Positions 1 through 8,324 of a stretch of 14,330 nucleotides of DNA are shown piece by piece (positions within the stretch are counted from its first letter, which is position 1; each line of letters starts with the position of its first letter). The translations under genes were made by a program, and so were the position numbers. This stretch comes from Planctomycetota bacterium (GTDB lineage Bacteria; Planctomycetota; Phycisphaerae; SM23-33): NCBI GenBank assembly GCA_021160865.1, contig JAGHBS010000027.1, positions 1 through 14,330 of the forward strand. Direction: 5' to 3'. Under the pieces are notes generated by a model. It did not search any database. It was not told the DNA's origin and worked only from the letters and a program-made list of their open reading frames with translations.

Positions 1-277
1 CCCCTGTACCGAGTTTAAAATCGAGTGGACGGACGGCTCGCTTACTGATGGAAAAATCGCATGGTACGGACCTGATAATCCCAAGGATTCGAACTGGGAC
101 TCCCACGGTCCGAACGATAATACCATCGAATACGCCAACGGTGCGGGAAAATACTGCGCGCTATGGACATCGGCCAATAAAGATAACTGGCCAAAGGCGC
201 TGCGGATAACCTTTACGCTCGGTAATAAAAATCTAACCAGATTTTACACATACGAAACGATTGTTTATCTGCCGTAA
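1..277 (+). CDS. C-terminal end of a GspJ-like minor pseudopilin (5' partial)
   Basis: An open frame enters from the left edge (first full codon at position 2) and ends at TAA 275-277, giving about 91 residues. The end of the protein carries WPKALRITFTLGN, then a beta-like stretch ending in ETIVYLP. This is the usual end of GspJ/PulJ-type minor pseudopilins, where a 'lP.alrv.l.l.d' strand is followed by a final '..vv.lp' strand. GspJ sits in the tip complex of the type II secretion pseudopilus with GspI and GspK. The next gene looks like GspK and starts just downstream, which fits the usual J-K order. The prepilin signal is outside the window, so the family call rests on the C-terminal pattern and context only. 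Another Tfp pilin-like protein is possible. Confidence 0.6.
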   Translation, partial: PCTEFKIEWTDGSLTDGKIAWYGPDNPKDSNWDSHGPNDNTIEYANGAGKYCALWTSANKDNWPKALRITFTLGNKNLTRFYTYETIVYLP

Positions 278-305
278 ATGCATTGTCCGCTCTACTGGCG
301 GGCTT

Positions 306-310
306 GGAGG
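306..310 (+). promoter_or_regulatory. Ribosome binding site deciding the GspK-like start
   Basis: GGAGG lies six bases before ATG 317. The earlier in-frame ATG at 278 directly abuts the preceding TAA and has no purine-rich site before it. Starting at 317 also leaves a short basic leader before the prepilin-type segment, as the family requires. Confidence 0.75.
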
Positions 311-316
311 TGCGAT

Positions 317-2935
317 ATGCGTAAGAAACGAAACATTCACCAAAAAGGTTCCGTCATCGTTATGGTGGTGGGCTTATTGGTGATGTTAGCGATGATCGGA
401 ACAACCTTTATTATAGTATCTTTCTTTGATAGGAAGGAATCTTTTGGTGTCGCTGCTGCTGCCCCGATGAAGCAAGTTGCCCAAGGGACCTTACAGCAAA
501 TACTCACCGAGCGCCTTGCTGACCTCTACATAGACGATAAAGGAACGCAAGACCCCACCGACGATGTCATCTATGGTTCGGCAGATGATTACAAAAAACA
601 GGTAGATTATCCACACGAAGATTTCGATAAAGCCCTTGCCTGCTTCAGCCCCATTGACACAGGTGGCGGAAACCTTGTGTGGAAACATATAAGCAATCTA
701 TTCAACGAAAATACCGATAAGGTATCCGATGTGCCTGTAGATTCTGCAAGTCTCGTCGATACCGATGGATATCTAAATGACGGGACGCATTCAGGTGATG
801 CAATCCTGCACGATACCGGAGTAAACTCACCGACGGGACAAAGATACTATGTAGCAGTGCGTATTATCGATGCCTCTGCCCTTGTCAATGCTAATACAGC
901 ATATACCCCTGCCCAAGCAGCAGCCAATACGATTATGCCCGTGACGAATATCTCGCTTGATGTAATAACCGATGCGGCTACTCGTGATAGAGTCCATGCT
1001 GGCGATGCCGATATCGGGCTAACAGGCAGAGACGGTGGAACAGGCGACGATATTGCAACCTATAATGCTAATTACGTCCAAAGACCCTTAAATCCTGCCA
1101 ATGGCGCATATAGACCTTACGATGCAGGCGATATGCTCGCATTAGCCTGGGGGGCTGATCAGCCAAGTACAGCCACCGGCAGAATATACCAGGCATTGGG
1201 AACGTGGTTTGCACAGGTAAAACCATATCTGACCACATATTCAGCCTGTCGGGATTACGTCAGGCAAATTGGGCTACCTGATAACTTGAAACTGACTCAC
1301 AAGGTCAATATAAATACCGCTTCATTTCTCGACCTCTTCAAGGCGTTTTATAATGCAATCCCTGCCGACGTTCCGGGCTTCCCTGCAGGGGACCAAGGCA
1401 GACGACGCATAGCTGCTCAGCTGGCAGCAAATGTAATAGACTTTTGTGATAATGATGATATACCCTACGAACCCACTGCTGCTGATATGGCGACGATTGG
1501 CCTGGCAGGTCAGAAAATCTTTGGTATCGAGCGTCAACCGTTCATCACCGAGGCCTGGCTGAGATTGTATTACAATGGCAGCGCCGTCGAACAACTCTCT
1601 GCCATCGAGTTATACAATCCGTATAAGACGGCAATTAATCTCACCGGGTACAAGTTGCAAGTCGGGGCGAATACCTACGACGCAACCTTTCCTGCAAGCA
1701 TACCTGCTGGTGGACGAATCGTACTGGTGAGCAATTCAACCAAAATCCGCGCAGTGAACGCTTACACTAATGCCGCTCTGGACTTAAGACAGACATGCAC
1801 GCTGCTTCGTCCAACGACGGGGGCTAATTACGTACCCGTCGGGCAAGTCAGTTTCGACGATTTCGGTCTTACAACACCTGATGATATGAATCCAGGTCCA
1901 GTTTATCGAGCTATTCGACGCGATGATTCTGCCAGCAGGGCAAAATACTCGGTGGCAATCTACAAAGACTACGATGTGACATACTGCCCCGATGATCCAG
2001 GATGTCCGAGCTCAGATACTACGAATCTCGGTAGATCGAATGTTTCAGTTGATGATGCAGGATTGGCAGCATTGAACATTGCACCAACACCGGTATTCGT
2101 CCGCAATTCAGCGATGATTACCCTGGGCGATTTGTCCCGTATATTCTATGTAGGTCCTAAAAGTGATGGTACGCCACTGGATAAAGTCCTGGAGTCAATG
2201 GCACCGAGCAATTCTATGAACGGCAGGTTGAACCTACTTGGTGGAATCAAATCAGGTGGCTGGGGCGATAACCGTATCCCCAACATACCTGCTGCCTGCA
2301 TGATAAGTGATTATCTCGCAACGCTCGTACCCGACGCCAACAATGATGGAAGAACCGACACGCTTTATGGAAAGATTAACATCAATACAGCCCCGGCAGC
2401 TGTTCTTGCAACCTTACCAACCTTAGCTACATTACCGCAGGCAGAGAGAGACAATAGCATCGTGGGAATTATCAATTATCGTGATGATCCCAGCAGTCGG
2501 GCTGCTTTGGGGATATCAGATTTGAGAGATGATCCGGGCTTCGCTACCGCTGGTGAAATTGCTATACCGCTCAACAAATCTGCTACAACACTGCCCAATT
2601 CCAATTACAATAATAATTCGCCGAATTGTTATATGATCGGTGATGGCGGTACCAGCGACGACGGGCTTGACCAAATAACTGGCCAAAACAATATCTACGA
2701 CATCACCAAGCACGACATCTACTATGCCTGGCTGATTAATCAGATCACGGTTCGCTCGGATGTGTATATTGCGTTTATTCGTGTAGATATGCGGCCTGTG
2801 GGTGAAGACCTTTCGACGGCGGCAGATCGTCAGCCATTGGCGACACGACGGTACATAGCCGTCATTGATCGCACCAATTGCACATCAAGCAATGACTTAC
2901 CACGCGTATTGCTCTTTACAGAAATGACGAGATAA
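317..2935 (+). CDS. Large GspK-like pseudopilin with lamin-tail-like insert
   Basis: This is a predicted 872-residue inner-membrane-anchored minor pseudopilin of a type II secretion or type IV pilus-like system. A short basic leader (RKKRNIHQKG) is followed by a hydrophobic helix at residues 12-36, so prepilin peptidase would cut at G11/S12. As in GspK proteins, the usual Glu5 is absent. Two helix-hairpin-like motifs of the GspK type occur: VNINTASFLDLFKAF (330-344) and ININTAPAAVLATLP (687-701). Between them, residues about 418-475 (ELYNPYKTAINLTGYKL and SIPAGGRIVLVSNS) resemble a lamin-tail beta-sandwich. Typical GspK is a little over 300 residues, so this protein is more than twice normal size. 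The alternative start at 278 would add 13 residues and lacks a ribosome site. It is probably co-transcribed with the GspJ-like gene. The function beyond pseudopilus assembly is unknown. Confidence 0.65.
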   Translation: MRKKRNIHQKGSVIVMVVGLLVMLAMIGTTFIIVSFFDRKESFGVAAAAPMKQVAQGTLQQILTERLADLYIDDKGTQDPTDDVIYGSADDYKKQVDYPHEDFDKALACFSPIDTGGGNLVWKHISNLFNENTDKVSDVPVDSASLVDTDGYLNDGTHSGDAILHDTGVNSPTGQRYYVAVRIIDASALVNANTAYTPAQAAANTIMPVTNISLDVITDAATRDRVHAGDADIGLTGRDGGTGDDIATYNANYVQRPLNPANGAYRPYDAGDMLALAWGADQPSTATGRIYQALGTWFAQVKPYLTTYSACRDYVRQIGLPDNLKLTHKVNINTASFLDLFKAFYNAIPADVPGFPAGDQGRRRIAAQLAANVIDFCDNDDIPYEPTAADMATIGLAGQKIFGIERQPFITEAWLRLYYNGSAVEQLSAIELYNPYKTAINLTGYKLQVGANTYDATFPASIPAGGRIVLVSNSTKIRAVNAYTNAALDLRQTCTLLRPTTGANYVPVGQVSFDDFGLTTPDDMNPGPVYRAIRRDDSASRAKYSVAIYKDYDVTYCPDDPGCPSSDTTNLGRSNVSVDDAGLAALNIAPTPVFVRNSAMITLGDLSRIFYVGPKSDGTPLDKVLESMAPSNSMNGRLNLLGGIKSGGWGDNRIPNIPAACMISDYLATLVPDANNDGRTDTLYGKININTAPAAVLATLPTLATLPQAERDNSIVGIINYRDDPSSRAALGISDLRDDPGFATAGEIAIPLNKSATTLPNSNYNNNSPNCYMIGDGGTSDDGLDQITGQNNIYDITKHDIYYAWLINQITVRSDVYIAFIRVDMRPVGEDLSTAADRQPLATRRYIAVIDRTNCTSSNDLPRVLLFTEMTR

Positions 2936-3009
2936 GACAAAGCAAGAGTCTTTCTCAAGGGCGGTACGACTGAAAACGAACACCTTTTTGCACGCCGATG
3001 TCTCCATGT

Positions 3010-3029
3010 GCAAGTTTTCTTGCTTTTTT
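3010..3029 (+). terminator. Short intrinsic terminator after the pseudopilin genes
   Basis: GCAAG (3010-3014) and CTTGC (3019-3023) form a 5-bp stem with a TTTT loop, followed at once by six T (3024-3029). It lies 75 bases after the GspK-like stop. The stem is short, so termination may be partial. The same left arm can pair instead with TTGCAC at 2988-2993. Confidence 0.5.
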
Positions 3030-3047
3030 CCAATTTTGTGATATTAT
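3020..3047 (+). promoter_or_regulatory. Possible sigma70-type promoter for the CNNM/CorC gene
   Basis: TTGCTT (3020-3025) is a weak -35 box (3 of 6). It is followed 16 bases later by TATTAT (3042-3047), a good -10 box (5 of 6). TATAAA at 3045-3050 is an overlapping alternative -10. The site lies in the only noncoding stretch before the gene and overlaps the tail of the upstream terminator, a common compact arrangement. The leader would be about 80 bases. Confidence 0.3.
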
Positions 3048-3131
3048 AAATATTGGAAGGTATCGGCCTCCGTGTGATGCGTCCTGCGCGGTGATACTAA
3101 GTGGACGCGTGCTATTGGAGTAAAACCTGCC

Positions 3132-4427
3132 GTGGGATTGTACTTCCTTCTGGCTGCTGTTGCGGTCTGTCTTTCAGGGTTTTTTGCGCTGACTTTCTTC
3201 TCGCTGAACGATAGTACACGTCGAAGCCTTGAGTCGGTTTTGACTGGTAGGTCGCAACAGTACATTAAACCGCTCATCAAACATCAATCCGAATTGCAGA
3301 TGATTTGTGTACTGCTGGGGGCATTGAGCAATATTGCGATCTTCATTTTCATCGTCCTTGCCCTAAAAGTAGCCCTTGAGGTCAAGGGAATATTGCTCGG
3401 TGCGGTAATATCAGCAGGACTGATGAGTATCTTTTCTGTCGCAATACCATACGCGTGGGCGAGATACGCAGGTGCAAAGGTGCTAAAAATAACTGCTGCA
3501 GTATTGTTTCTGCTATATAAATTGCTTTTACCAATTATTGTGGTGATGCGATCGCTGGATTTACCAATTCGTCGGCTTAGCGGAGTACCTGATCCGAAAG
3601 ATGGAAACCACAACGGCAGCAGAGGCGAGTCATCGCCCATTGAGACTGCCTTGAAGGCTGAGATATTGCAGGTGGCTTCGGAAGGAAATGCTGAAGGTGC
3701 TGTCAAATCCGAAGAGATGGAGATGATTGAATCGGTAATCGAATTCGGCGAGAGGCAAGCAGGCGAAATAATGACGCCGAGGACTGAAATCGTTGCCTTA
3801 CCAGTCGATGCTGATACGGAAACCATTCGTCGAACTATCCTCGAAGCAGGGCATAGCCGAATACCCGTTTATGACGGTGATATTGATAACATCATTGGTA
3901 TCTTATATGCCAAGGACTTACTGGCAATGGGGGATAAAGATAACGTAAATCTTCGCTCGATAATGCGTAAGCCTTTCTTCATCCCAGAAACTAAGCGTCT
4001 TGATGATCTTCTCCGGGAGTTCAAGGCAAGGAAGATGCATATGGCGATCGTGCTGGATGAGTATGGCGGGACGGCAGGGCTTGTGACGGTGGAGGACGTG
4101 ATTGAAGAAATCGTCGGCGATATCTCTGATGAATATGACCGAGCAGAATCACCGTTGATAAAGCGTATTGACGAAAAGACCTTTGAAGTCGATGGCAGAA
4201 TGTATATTGATGATTTTAACGACGCCACCGGACTTCACTTACCGGAACAGCAGGAATATGAGACAGTGGCAGGGTTTGTCTTTTCCGAACTCGGAGTAAT
4301 ACCGTCAGTGGGGGAAAGTCTCATTGCTGATGGTGCCAAATTTACCGTTCTGGCAGCAGATCAGCGCAAGATTATCCGCCTGCGAGTCGAGTTGATAAAT
4401 CAGCCCGAAAAACAAACCAACGGATAA
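3132..4427 (+). CDS. CNNM/CorC (HlyC) family membrane protein with paired CBS domains
   Basis: This is a 431-residue integral inner-membrane protein of the hemolysin C/CorC family, whose members are linked to Mg2+ or Co2+ transport. Hydrophobic segments at about 1-23, 55-80, 86-108 and 115-140 form the CNNM (DUF21) domain. EIMTPRTEIVALP begins the first CBS domain (about 211-265). The second (about 277-335) ends in DEYGGTAGLVTVEDVIEEIV, the family hallmark. A CorC_HlyC domain follows (about 342-423, with FEVDGRMYIDDFN). The start is GTG 3132, with GGAG at 3117-3120 (11 bases away, rather long) and an in-frame TGA at 3075 ruling out a longer protein. Length and domain order are normal. It appears monocistronic, since 276 noncoding bases follow. 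The ion carried cannot be told from sequence. Confidence 0.88.
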   Translation: MGLYFLLAAVAVCLSGFFALTFFSLNDSTRRSLESVLTGRSQQYIKPLIKHQSELQMICVLLGALSNIAIFIFIVLALKVALEVKGILLGAVISAGLMSIFSVAIPYAWARYAGAKVLKITAAVLFLLYKLLLPIIVVMRSLDLPIRRLSGVPDPKDGNHNGSRGESSPIETALKAEILQVASEGNAEGAVKSEEMEMIESVIEFGERQAGEIMTPRTEIVALPVDADTETIRRTILEAGHSRIPVYDGDIDNIIGILYAKDLLAMGDKDNVNLRSIMRKPFFIPETKRLDDLLREFKARKMHMAIVLDEYGGTAGLVTVEDVIEEIVGDISDEYDRAESPLIKRIDEKTFEVDGRMYIDDFNDATGLHLPEQQEYETVAGFVFSELGVIPSVGESLIADGAKFTVLAADQRKIIRLRVELINQPEKQTNG

Positions 4428-4592
4428 AACCATTTATGCTATTCAATAGTAATTCTCGATGCCGATTATCAAAAATCACAATTCTCAGCGTGAAGAACTT
4501 ATCTGAATAACCATGCACGGGTATTCTAATAACGCATTTTTCTTGCGCATCTTACAACTTACTGAAATCTAACGTAACCATCTATGAAAAGA

Positions 4593-4610
4593 AATAGGGA
4601 ATTTCCTATT
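4593..4610. repeat. Inverted repeat overlapping the predicted -35 box
   Basis: AATAGG (4593-4598) and CCTATT (4605-4610) are perfect complements separated by six bases. The dyad ends inside the predicted -35 hexamer, as an operator would. Arms of 6 bp in AT-rich DNA can arise by chance. Confidence 0.4.
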
Positions 4611-4637
4611 GAATAAAAGCAATCTACAAACTAAAAT
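4609..4637 (+). promoter_or_regulatory. Candidate sigma70 promoter of the glycosyltransferase operon
   Basis: TTGAAT (4609-4614, 4 of 6 matches) and TAAAAT (4632-4637, 5 of 6 matches) are separated by exactly 17 bases. The start codon is about 65 bases downstream. This is the best-spaced pair I found in the region. Confidence 0.45.
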
Positions 4638-4703
4638 CTAACATAATGAAAGAGAATAAAAACAAATAACGAGGGGTAGAGGAGTCCTTATCGGCGGATA
4701 AAA

Positions 4704-7085
4704 ATGGCTAAAAGCGAAAGAACCGAAAAGAAAGAGATTATCTTCATTAGTTCATATGTACCAAGGCAATGCGGAATTGCAACTTTTACGCATGACCTTG
4801 TCCATGCGGTATCTGGAATAGTCGGTAAAAGTTATCGCTGTGGAGTGGTGGCGATAAATGACCGTCCAGAGGGATATCGCTACGACAGTGAGGTACGCTT
4901 TGAGATTCGCGAATCGATACAGAACGATTACCGCCGAGCAGCTGAGTTCATCAATATCTCCAATGCTCAAGTGGTATGTCTTCAGCACGAGTATGGTCTG
5001 TTCGGTGGCCCGAGTGGGGCACACATCCTGACGATGCTCCGTCGTCTTCGTCGGCCCTTAGTTAGTACGCTTCATACCGTCTTGACTGACCCCACCAGCG
5101 ATCAAAGACAGGTATTGAACGAAATTTGTCAGCTCAGCACTAAGGTCGTGGTAATGTCGCTAAGGGCAAGGCAAATTTTACAGGATATCTATGGCGTGAT
5201 GCCAGAAAAGATTGCTATCATCCCGCATGGGATACCTGATGTTCCCTTCGTTGATCCTGCCTTCTATAAGGACAAGTTCGGGGTGGAGGGTAGGGAATTA
5301 ATCCTATCTTTCGGTCTGCTTAGTCCGGGGAAAGGATTCGAATACGCCATTCGTGCGATGCCTGCAATTGTGAAAAAGTTCCCTCGTGCAGTTTACATGA
5401 TTGTCGGTGCAACACATCCCCAAATACGGAAACGAAGCGGAGAAAAATACCGAAGTTCACTCCAGCAGTTAGCAAGGGAATTAGGAGTGGCTGAAAATGT
5501 CATCTTTCAAAACCGCTTCGTGGAACTGGAGGAACTTTGCGAGTTTCTCTGTGCTGCTGATATTTGCGTCATTCCATATCTCAATGAGGCGCAGGTGGTT
5601 TCGGGCGTACTTGCCTATGCGATTGGTACTGGTAATGCGGTAATTTCCACGCCGTTCTGGCATGCACAGGAATTATTAGCAGATGATCGCGGCCGACTCG
5701 TACCATTTAGAGACCCTGACGCAATTGCGAAAAATGTTCTCGAACTGCTCTCGGATGACTTGCAACGCGATGCTATGCGCAAACGAGCGTACCAGTACAG
5801 CAGACAGATGGTTTGGAAGGAAGTCGCAAAGCAATATATTGATGTCTTCTCCAGTGCGCAAAAACAGCCAATCCATCCGATTTTAATGACCCGTTCGGTG
5901 GCATCGTCAATTTCCTCAGAAGAGTTGCCTGAAATTGATCTCCGTCACCTTCGCATGCTCACAGACGATACGGGAATTATCCAGCACTGTCTTTATGCCA
6001 CCCCTGATCGCCGTTTCGGCTATGCTACCGATGATAACGCCCGTGCTTTAATCGTCGCCTCGATGTACTGGCATCAAACGCACGATGAGACCATTCTACC
6101 GTTGCTTCAGACGTATCTTTCTTTCCTGAACCATGCATTCGACCTCGATTTAGGGCGGTTTCGAAACTTTATGAACTATTCCCGTCAATGGACGGAGATG
6201 ATTGGTTCGGAGGACTCTCACGGTAGGGCATTGTGGGGGCTTGGGGTATGCATAGCAATGTGCTCACAGGAAGCCATCATCGGACTGGCTACCAAGTTAT
6301 TCAAGCAGGCATTGCCTGCCGTCGATAAGTTTGTTTCGCCTCGAGCATGGGCATTTTCGATAGTGGGAATCCAGGCATACCTCCAGCGATTTGGTGGAGA
6401 TAGTGAAGCAAAGCGGATTCGCTCATCACTTGCGGAAAAGTTATACAACCGCTTTGTGGAACACGCTGGCGACGATTGGCCATGGTGCGAAAACGTCGTA
6501 ACATACGATAACGCAAAACTACCCCAAGCCTTGCTAATGAGTGGAAAATGGATGTTCCGCTCCGACATTATCGAGATGGGTGAACGAGCCCTTCGATGGT
6601 TACTTGAGGTACAAACTTCGAGCCGAGGAAATCTCTCTATCATAGGTACGAATGGCTGGTTCCCACGTGGGGGGACACCCGCTCGATTTGATCAGCAACC
6701 TATTGAAACGGAAGCACTCGTAGAAGCATGCTTGGAGGCATACAACGTCACTGGTGATGATTACTGGCTTTATCATGCCCGCCGATGTTTCAACTGGTTC
6801 CTCGGAGATAACGATATCCAAACGCCCGTATATGATTTTACCACAGGGGGTTGCCACGATGGTATCCATCCAGATCGCATCAACCAGAACCAAGGGGCAG
6901 AAAGCACATTAGCATGGTTAATCTCCTTGCTTTTGATGACCGAGAGGCAAACTCAACAAACGTTGCAGGGCAGTTCTGCCGATAGAGCAATAGAGGCAGA
7001 CTCGCTGCTCACCAGCCAACAAGTAAGCAGTGATGATGATGGTTTGGAAGATACCGCACAAGAGGCACTCGGAAAAGAAGGATAA
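4704..7085 (+). CDS. GT4-type glycosyltransferase fused to an alpha-helical C-terminal domain
   Basis: This is a 793-residue predicted cytoplasmic protein with no signal peptide or membrane helix. Residues about 10-385 form a GT-B fold: SSYVPRQCGIATF near the N terminus, LQHEYGLFGG (93-102), STLHTV (121-126), IIPHGIPD (172-179) and a GLLSPGKGFEYAIRAMP donor-domain loop (204-220). The usual GT4 E-x7-E motif is altered. E295 is present, but Leu303 (SGVLAYA) stands where the second Glu is expected. Residues about 405-745 are helix-rich, with FGYATDDNARALI and NQNQGAESTLAWL, resembling an (alpha/alpha)6 toroid as in several glycosidases. The last 45 residues are polar and probably disordered. From memory, GT4 proteins with a PRxCGIATF motif are often encoded near GH130 mannoside phosphorylases, but none is in the window. 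ATG 4704 has only a weak GGCGG site. It is co-transcribed with the next gene. Donor and acceptor are unknown. Confidence 0.75.
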   Translation: MAKSERTEKKEIIFISSYVPRQCGIATFTHDLVHAVSGIVGKSYRCGVVAINDRPEGYRYDSEVRFEIRESIQNDYRRAAEFINISNAQVVCLQHEYGLFGGPSGAHILTMLRRLRRPLVSTLHTVLTDPTSDQRQVLNEICQLSTKVVVMSLRARQILQDIYGVMPEKIAIIPHGIPDVPFVDPAFYKDKFGVEGRELILSFGLLSPGKGFEYAIRAMPAIVKKFPRAVYMIVGATHPQIRKRSGEKYRSSLQQLARELGVAENVIFQNRFVELEELCEFLCAADICVIPYLNEAQVVSGVLAYAIGTGNAVISTPFWHAQELLADDRGRLVPFRDPDAIAKNVLELLSDDLQRDAMRKRAYQYSRQMVWKEVAKQYIDVFSSAQKQPIHPILMTRSVASSISSEELPEIDLRHLRMLTDDTGIIQHCLYATPDRRFGYATDDNARALIVASMYWHQTHDETILPLLQTYLSFLNHAFDLDLGRFRNFMNYSRQWTEMIGSEDSHGRALWGLGVCIAMCSQEAIIGLATKLFKQALPAVDKFVSPRAWAFSIVGIQAYLQRFGGDSEAKRIRSSLAEKLYNRFVEHAGDDWPWCENVVTYDNAKLPQALLMSGKWMFRSDIIEMGERALRWLLEVQTSSRGNLSIIGTNGWFPRGGTPARFDQQPIETEALVEACLEAYNVTGDDYWLYHARRCFNWFLGDNDIQTPVYDFTTGGCHDGIHPDRINQNQGAESTLAWLISLLLMTERQTQQTLQGSSADRAIEADSLLTSQQVSSDDDGLEDTAQEALGKEG

Positions 7086-7097
7086 GGAAATCTTGCA

Positions 7098-8324
7098 ATG
7101 CCAAGCCCTATTGTAATGGTAAGCTCATACCCTCCACGTCTATGCGGAATAGCAACATTTTGTGAGGAAGCACGAGAGTTCATTGCTAAACGGCATCCTG
7201 AAAGGGATGTACTCGTCATTAGCCACACCGATGGGGCTGGTGACGGGGTCTTCCCCCTGATTGATATGTCCCGTCGCGATTGGTGGCGGGTAGTAGCGGC
7301 CAAGATACGACAACTTCAACCTTATGTCGTTCATCTTGAGCATGAGTTTGGACTTTATGAGTATCGTGACCCGCGAGGAGCTGGCGATGGAAACGAAGGA
7401 TTCCTCGCCCTTCTCGATGCAATTGACGATTTCCCCATTGTGGTCGAGCCTCACACGGTTTATGGCCGACTTACCGATTTCGAAGCAGATTTTATCTTCA
7501 AACTTGCCCAACGCGCTCATGTAGTACTGTTCAAATGCCACTACCAGAAGTGGCGGCTCGATTGGAACTTTCACGGTAGGGGCTGGCCAACACCACGCAA
7601 TATCATGGTCGTACCCCATGGGGCACGACCGGATAGACGATGGACAGTAAGTGAAGTACCAAAACTACGAAAAGAGTTGGGCTTCGATAAGTTCGGATAC
7701 CTTAGCGAACATCTCGTCGGTCTTATCGGATGGATTCAATCAAACAAACGATGGGACATACTCACGAGCATGTGGGAGGACATTGCCGCTGAAATCAAAC
7801 GCAGGACAGGACAGGATTGGGACCTCCTCGCTGCTGGTACATTGCGAGACGAAAACCACAAAGCCGACTACGAAAAATATAAGCATGAGGTTGAATTGCT
7901 TGAGCAGAAGGGGTTAGCCCACTATTACGAATTTATTCCACGGGGGGAAATCTATTACAAGATGATGGCATTGTGCGACTTTATCGTCTTACCAAGCACC
8001 GATGAAACGCAATCGGGAACCCTTGCACGAATCATCGCTCTCAACAAGCCCTTTATCACCACTGCACCGATGGAAGGTCTGACCGCCCAGACACTTGAAA
8101 GCAAAGGCGGACTGCTTTTCACCACCAAGGCAATGCTTCGTGAACACGTCATCACGCTTGCCTGCGATGAAGAATTGCGAATGAAACTCGGTAATAATCT
8201 CAAAGAGTATCTTGAAAACGTAGTCTCGTGGGAAGTCGTCGCCAAGCAATACGATGAAGCTTACGACCTTGCTCGGACAGCCTTGAAGACGAACAAGCCC
8301 GTCATCCTGCCGCTGGAATTCTGA
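7098..8324 (+). CDS. GT4-like glycosyltransferase, paralogue of the upstream gene
   Basis: This is a 408-residue predicted cytoplasmic GT-B glycosyltransferase. Its landmarks match the N-terminal half of the preceding protein in order: SSYPPRLCGIATF (9-21), LEHEFGLYEY (80-89), EPHTVYG (117-123), VVPHGARPD (171-179) and DETQSGTLARIIALNKP (302-318). As in the neighbour, Leu replaces the second Glu of the E-x7-E motif within an SG(V/T)LA pattern, which suggests one shared subfamily. It lacks the C-terminal helical domain and stops at normal GT4 length. It starts 12 bases after the previous stop, and AAGGA (7084-7088), overlapping that stop, serves as ribosome site. The two enzymes probably act in sequence on one glycan, or as a pair in an alternating polymer. 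The sugar cannot be named. It is the last gene of the plus-strand operon. Confidence 0.75.
   Translation: MPSPIVMVSSYPPRLCGIATFCEEAREFIAKRHPERDVLVISHTDGAGDGVFPLIDMSRRDWWRVVAAKIRQLQPYVVHLEHEFGLYEYRDPRGAGDGNEGFLALLDAIDDFPIVVEPHTVYGRLTDFEADFIFKLAQRAHVVLFKCHYQKWRLDWNFHGRGWPTPRNIMVVPHGARPDRRWTVSEVPKLRKELGFDKFGYLSEHLVGLIGWIQSNKRWDILTSMWEDIAAEIKRRTGQDWDLLAAGTLRDENHKADYEKYKHEVELLEQKGLAHYYEFIPRGEIYYKMMALCDFIVLPSTDETQSGTLARIIALNKPFITTAPMEGLTAQTLESKGGLLFTTKAMLREHVITLACDEELRMKLGNNLKEYLENVVSWEVVAKQYDEAYDLARTALKTNKPVILPLEF

Larger units (their letters stand above)
4561..4646. repeat. 17-bp direct repeat pair upstream of glycosyltransferase operon
   Basis: The sequence ACTgAAATCTAACgTAA at 4561-4577 recurs at 4630-4646 as ACTaAAATCTAACaTAA, matching at 15 of 17 positions with a 69-bp offset. 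The second copy covers the predicted -10 box. A paired regulator-binding site is one explanation. Chance similarity in AT-rich DNA is another. Confidence 0.5.
4428..4703. other. AT-rich intergenic region before the glycosyltransferase operon
   Basis: These 276 bases hold no convincing gene. A 24-codon ORF at 4436-4510 has no ribosome site. The second half (4561-4646) is clearly AT-rich and contains a candidate promoter, a direct repeat and an inverted repeat, listed separately. I found no clear intrinsic terminator for the upstream gene. CGCA/TGCG around 4534-4548 can form only a 4-bp stem. Confidence 0.6.

Noticed and set aside
278..316. Upstream ATG 278 as start of the GspK-like protein
   Set aside because: It touches the previous stop and has no ribosome site. 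ATG 317 has GGAGG at ideal spacing and a normal prepilin leader.
2393..2440. Repeated TLP/TLA/TLP codons in the GspK-like gene
   Set aside because: Three similar codon triplets inside a helix-hairpin motif are better explained by amino-acid composition than by a DNA repeat.
3284..3826. Long minus-strand ORF of 180 codons opposite the CNNM/CorC gene
   Set aside because: It is antisense to a clear domain-bearing gene, with serine/isoleucine-rich low-complexity translation and no ribosome site or family pattern.
4436..4510. Small ORF of 24 codons after the CNNM/CorC gene
   Set aside because: No ribosome site, no recognisable protein pattern, and AT-rich DNA makes such short frames common.
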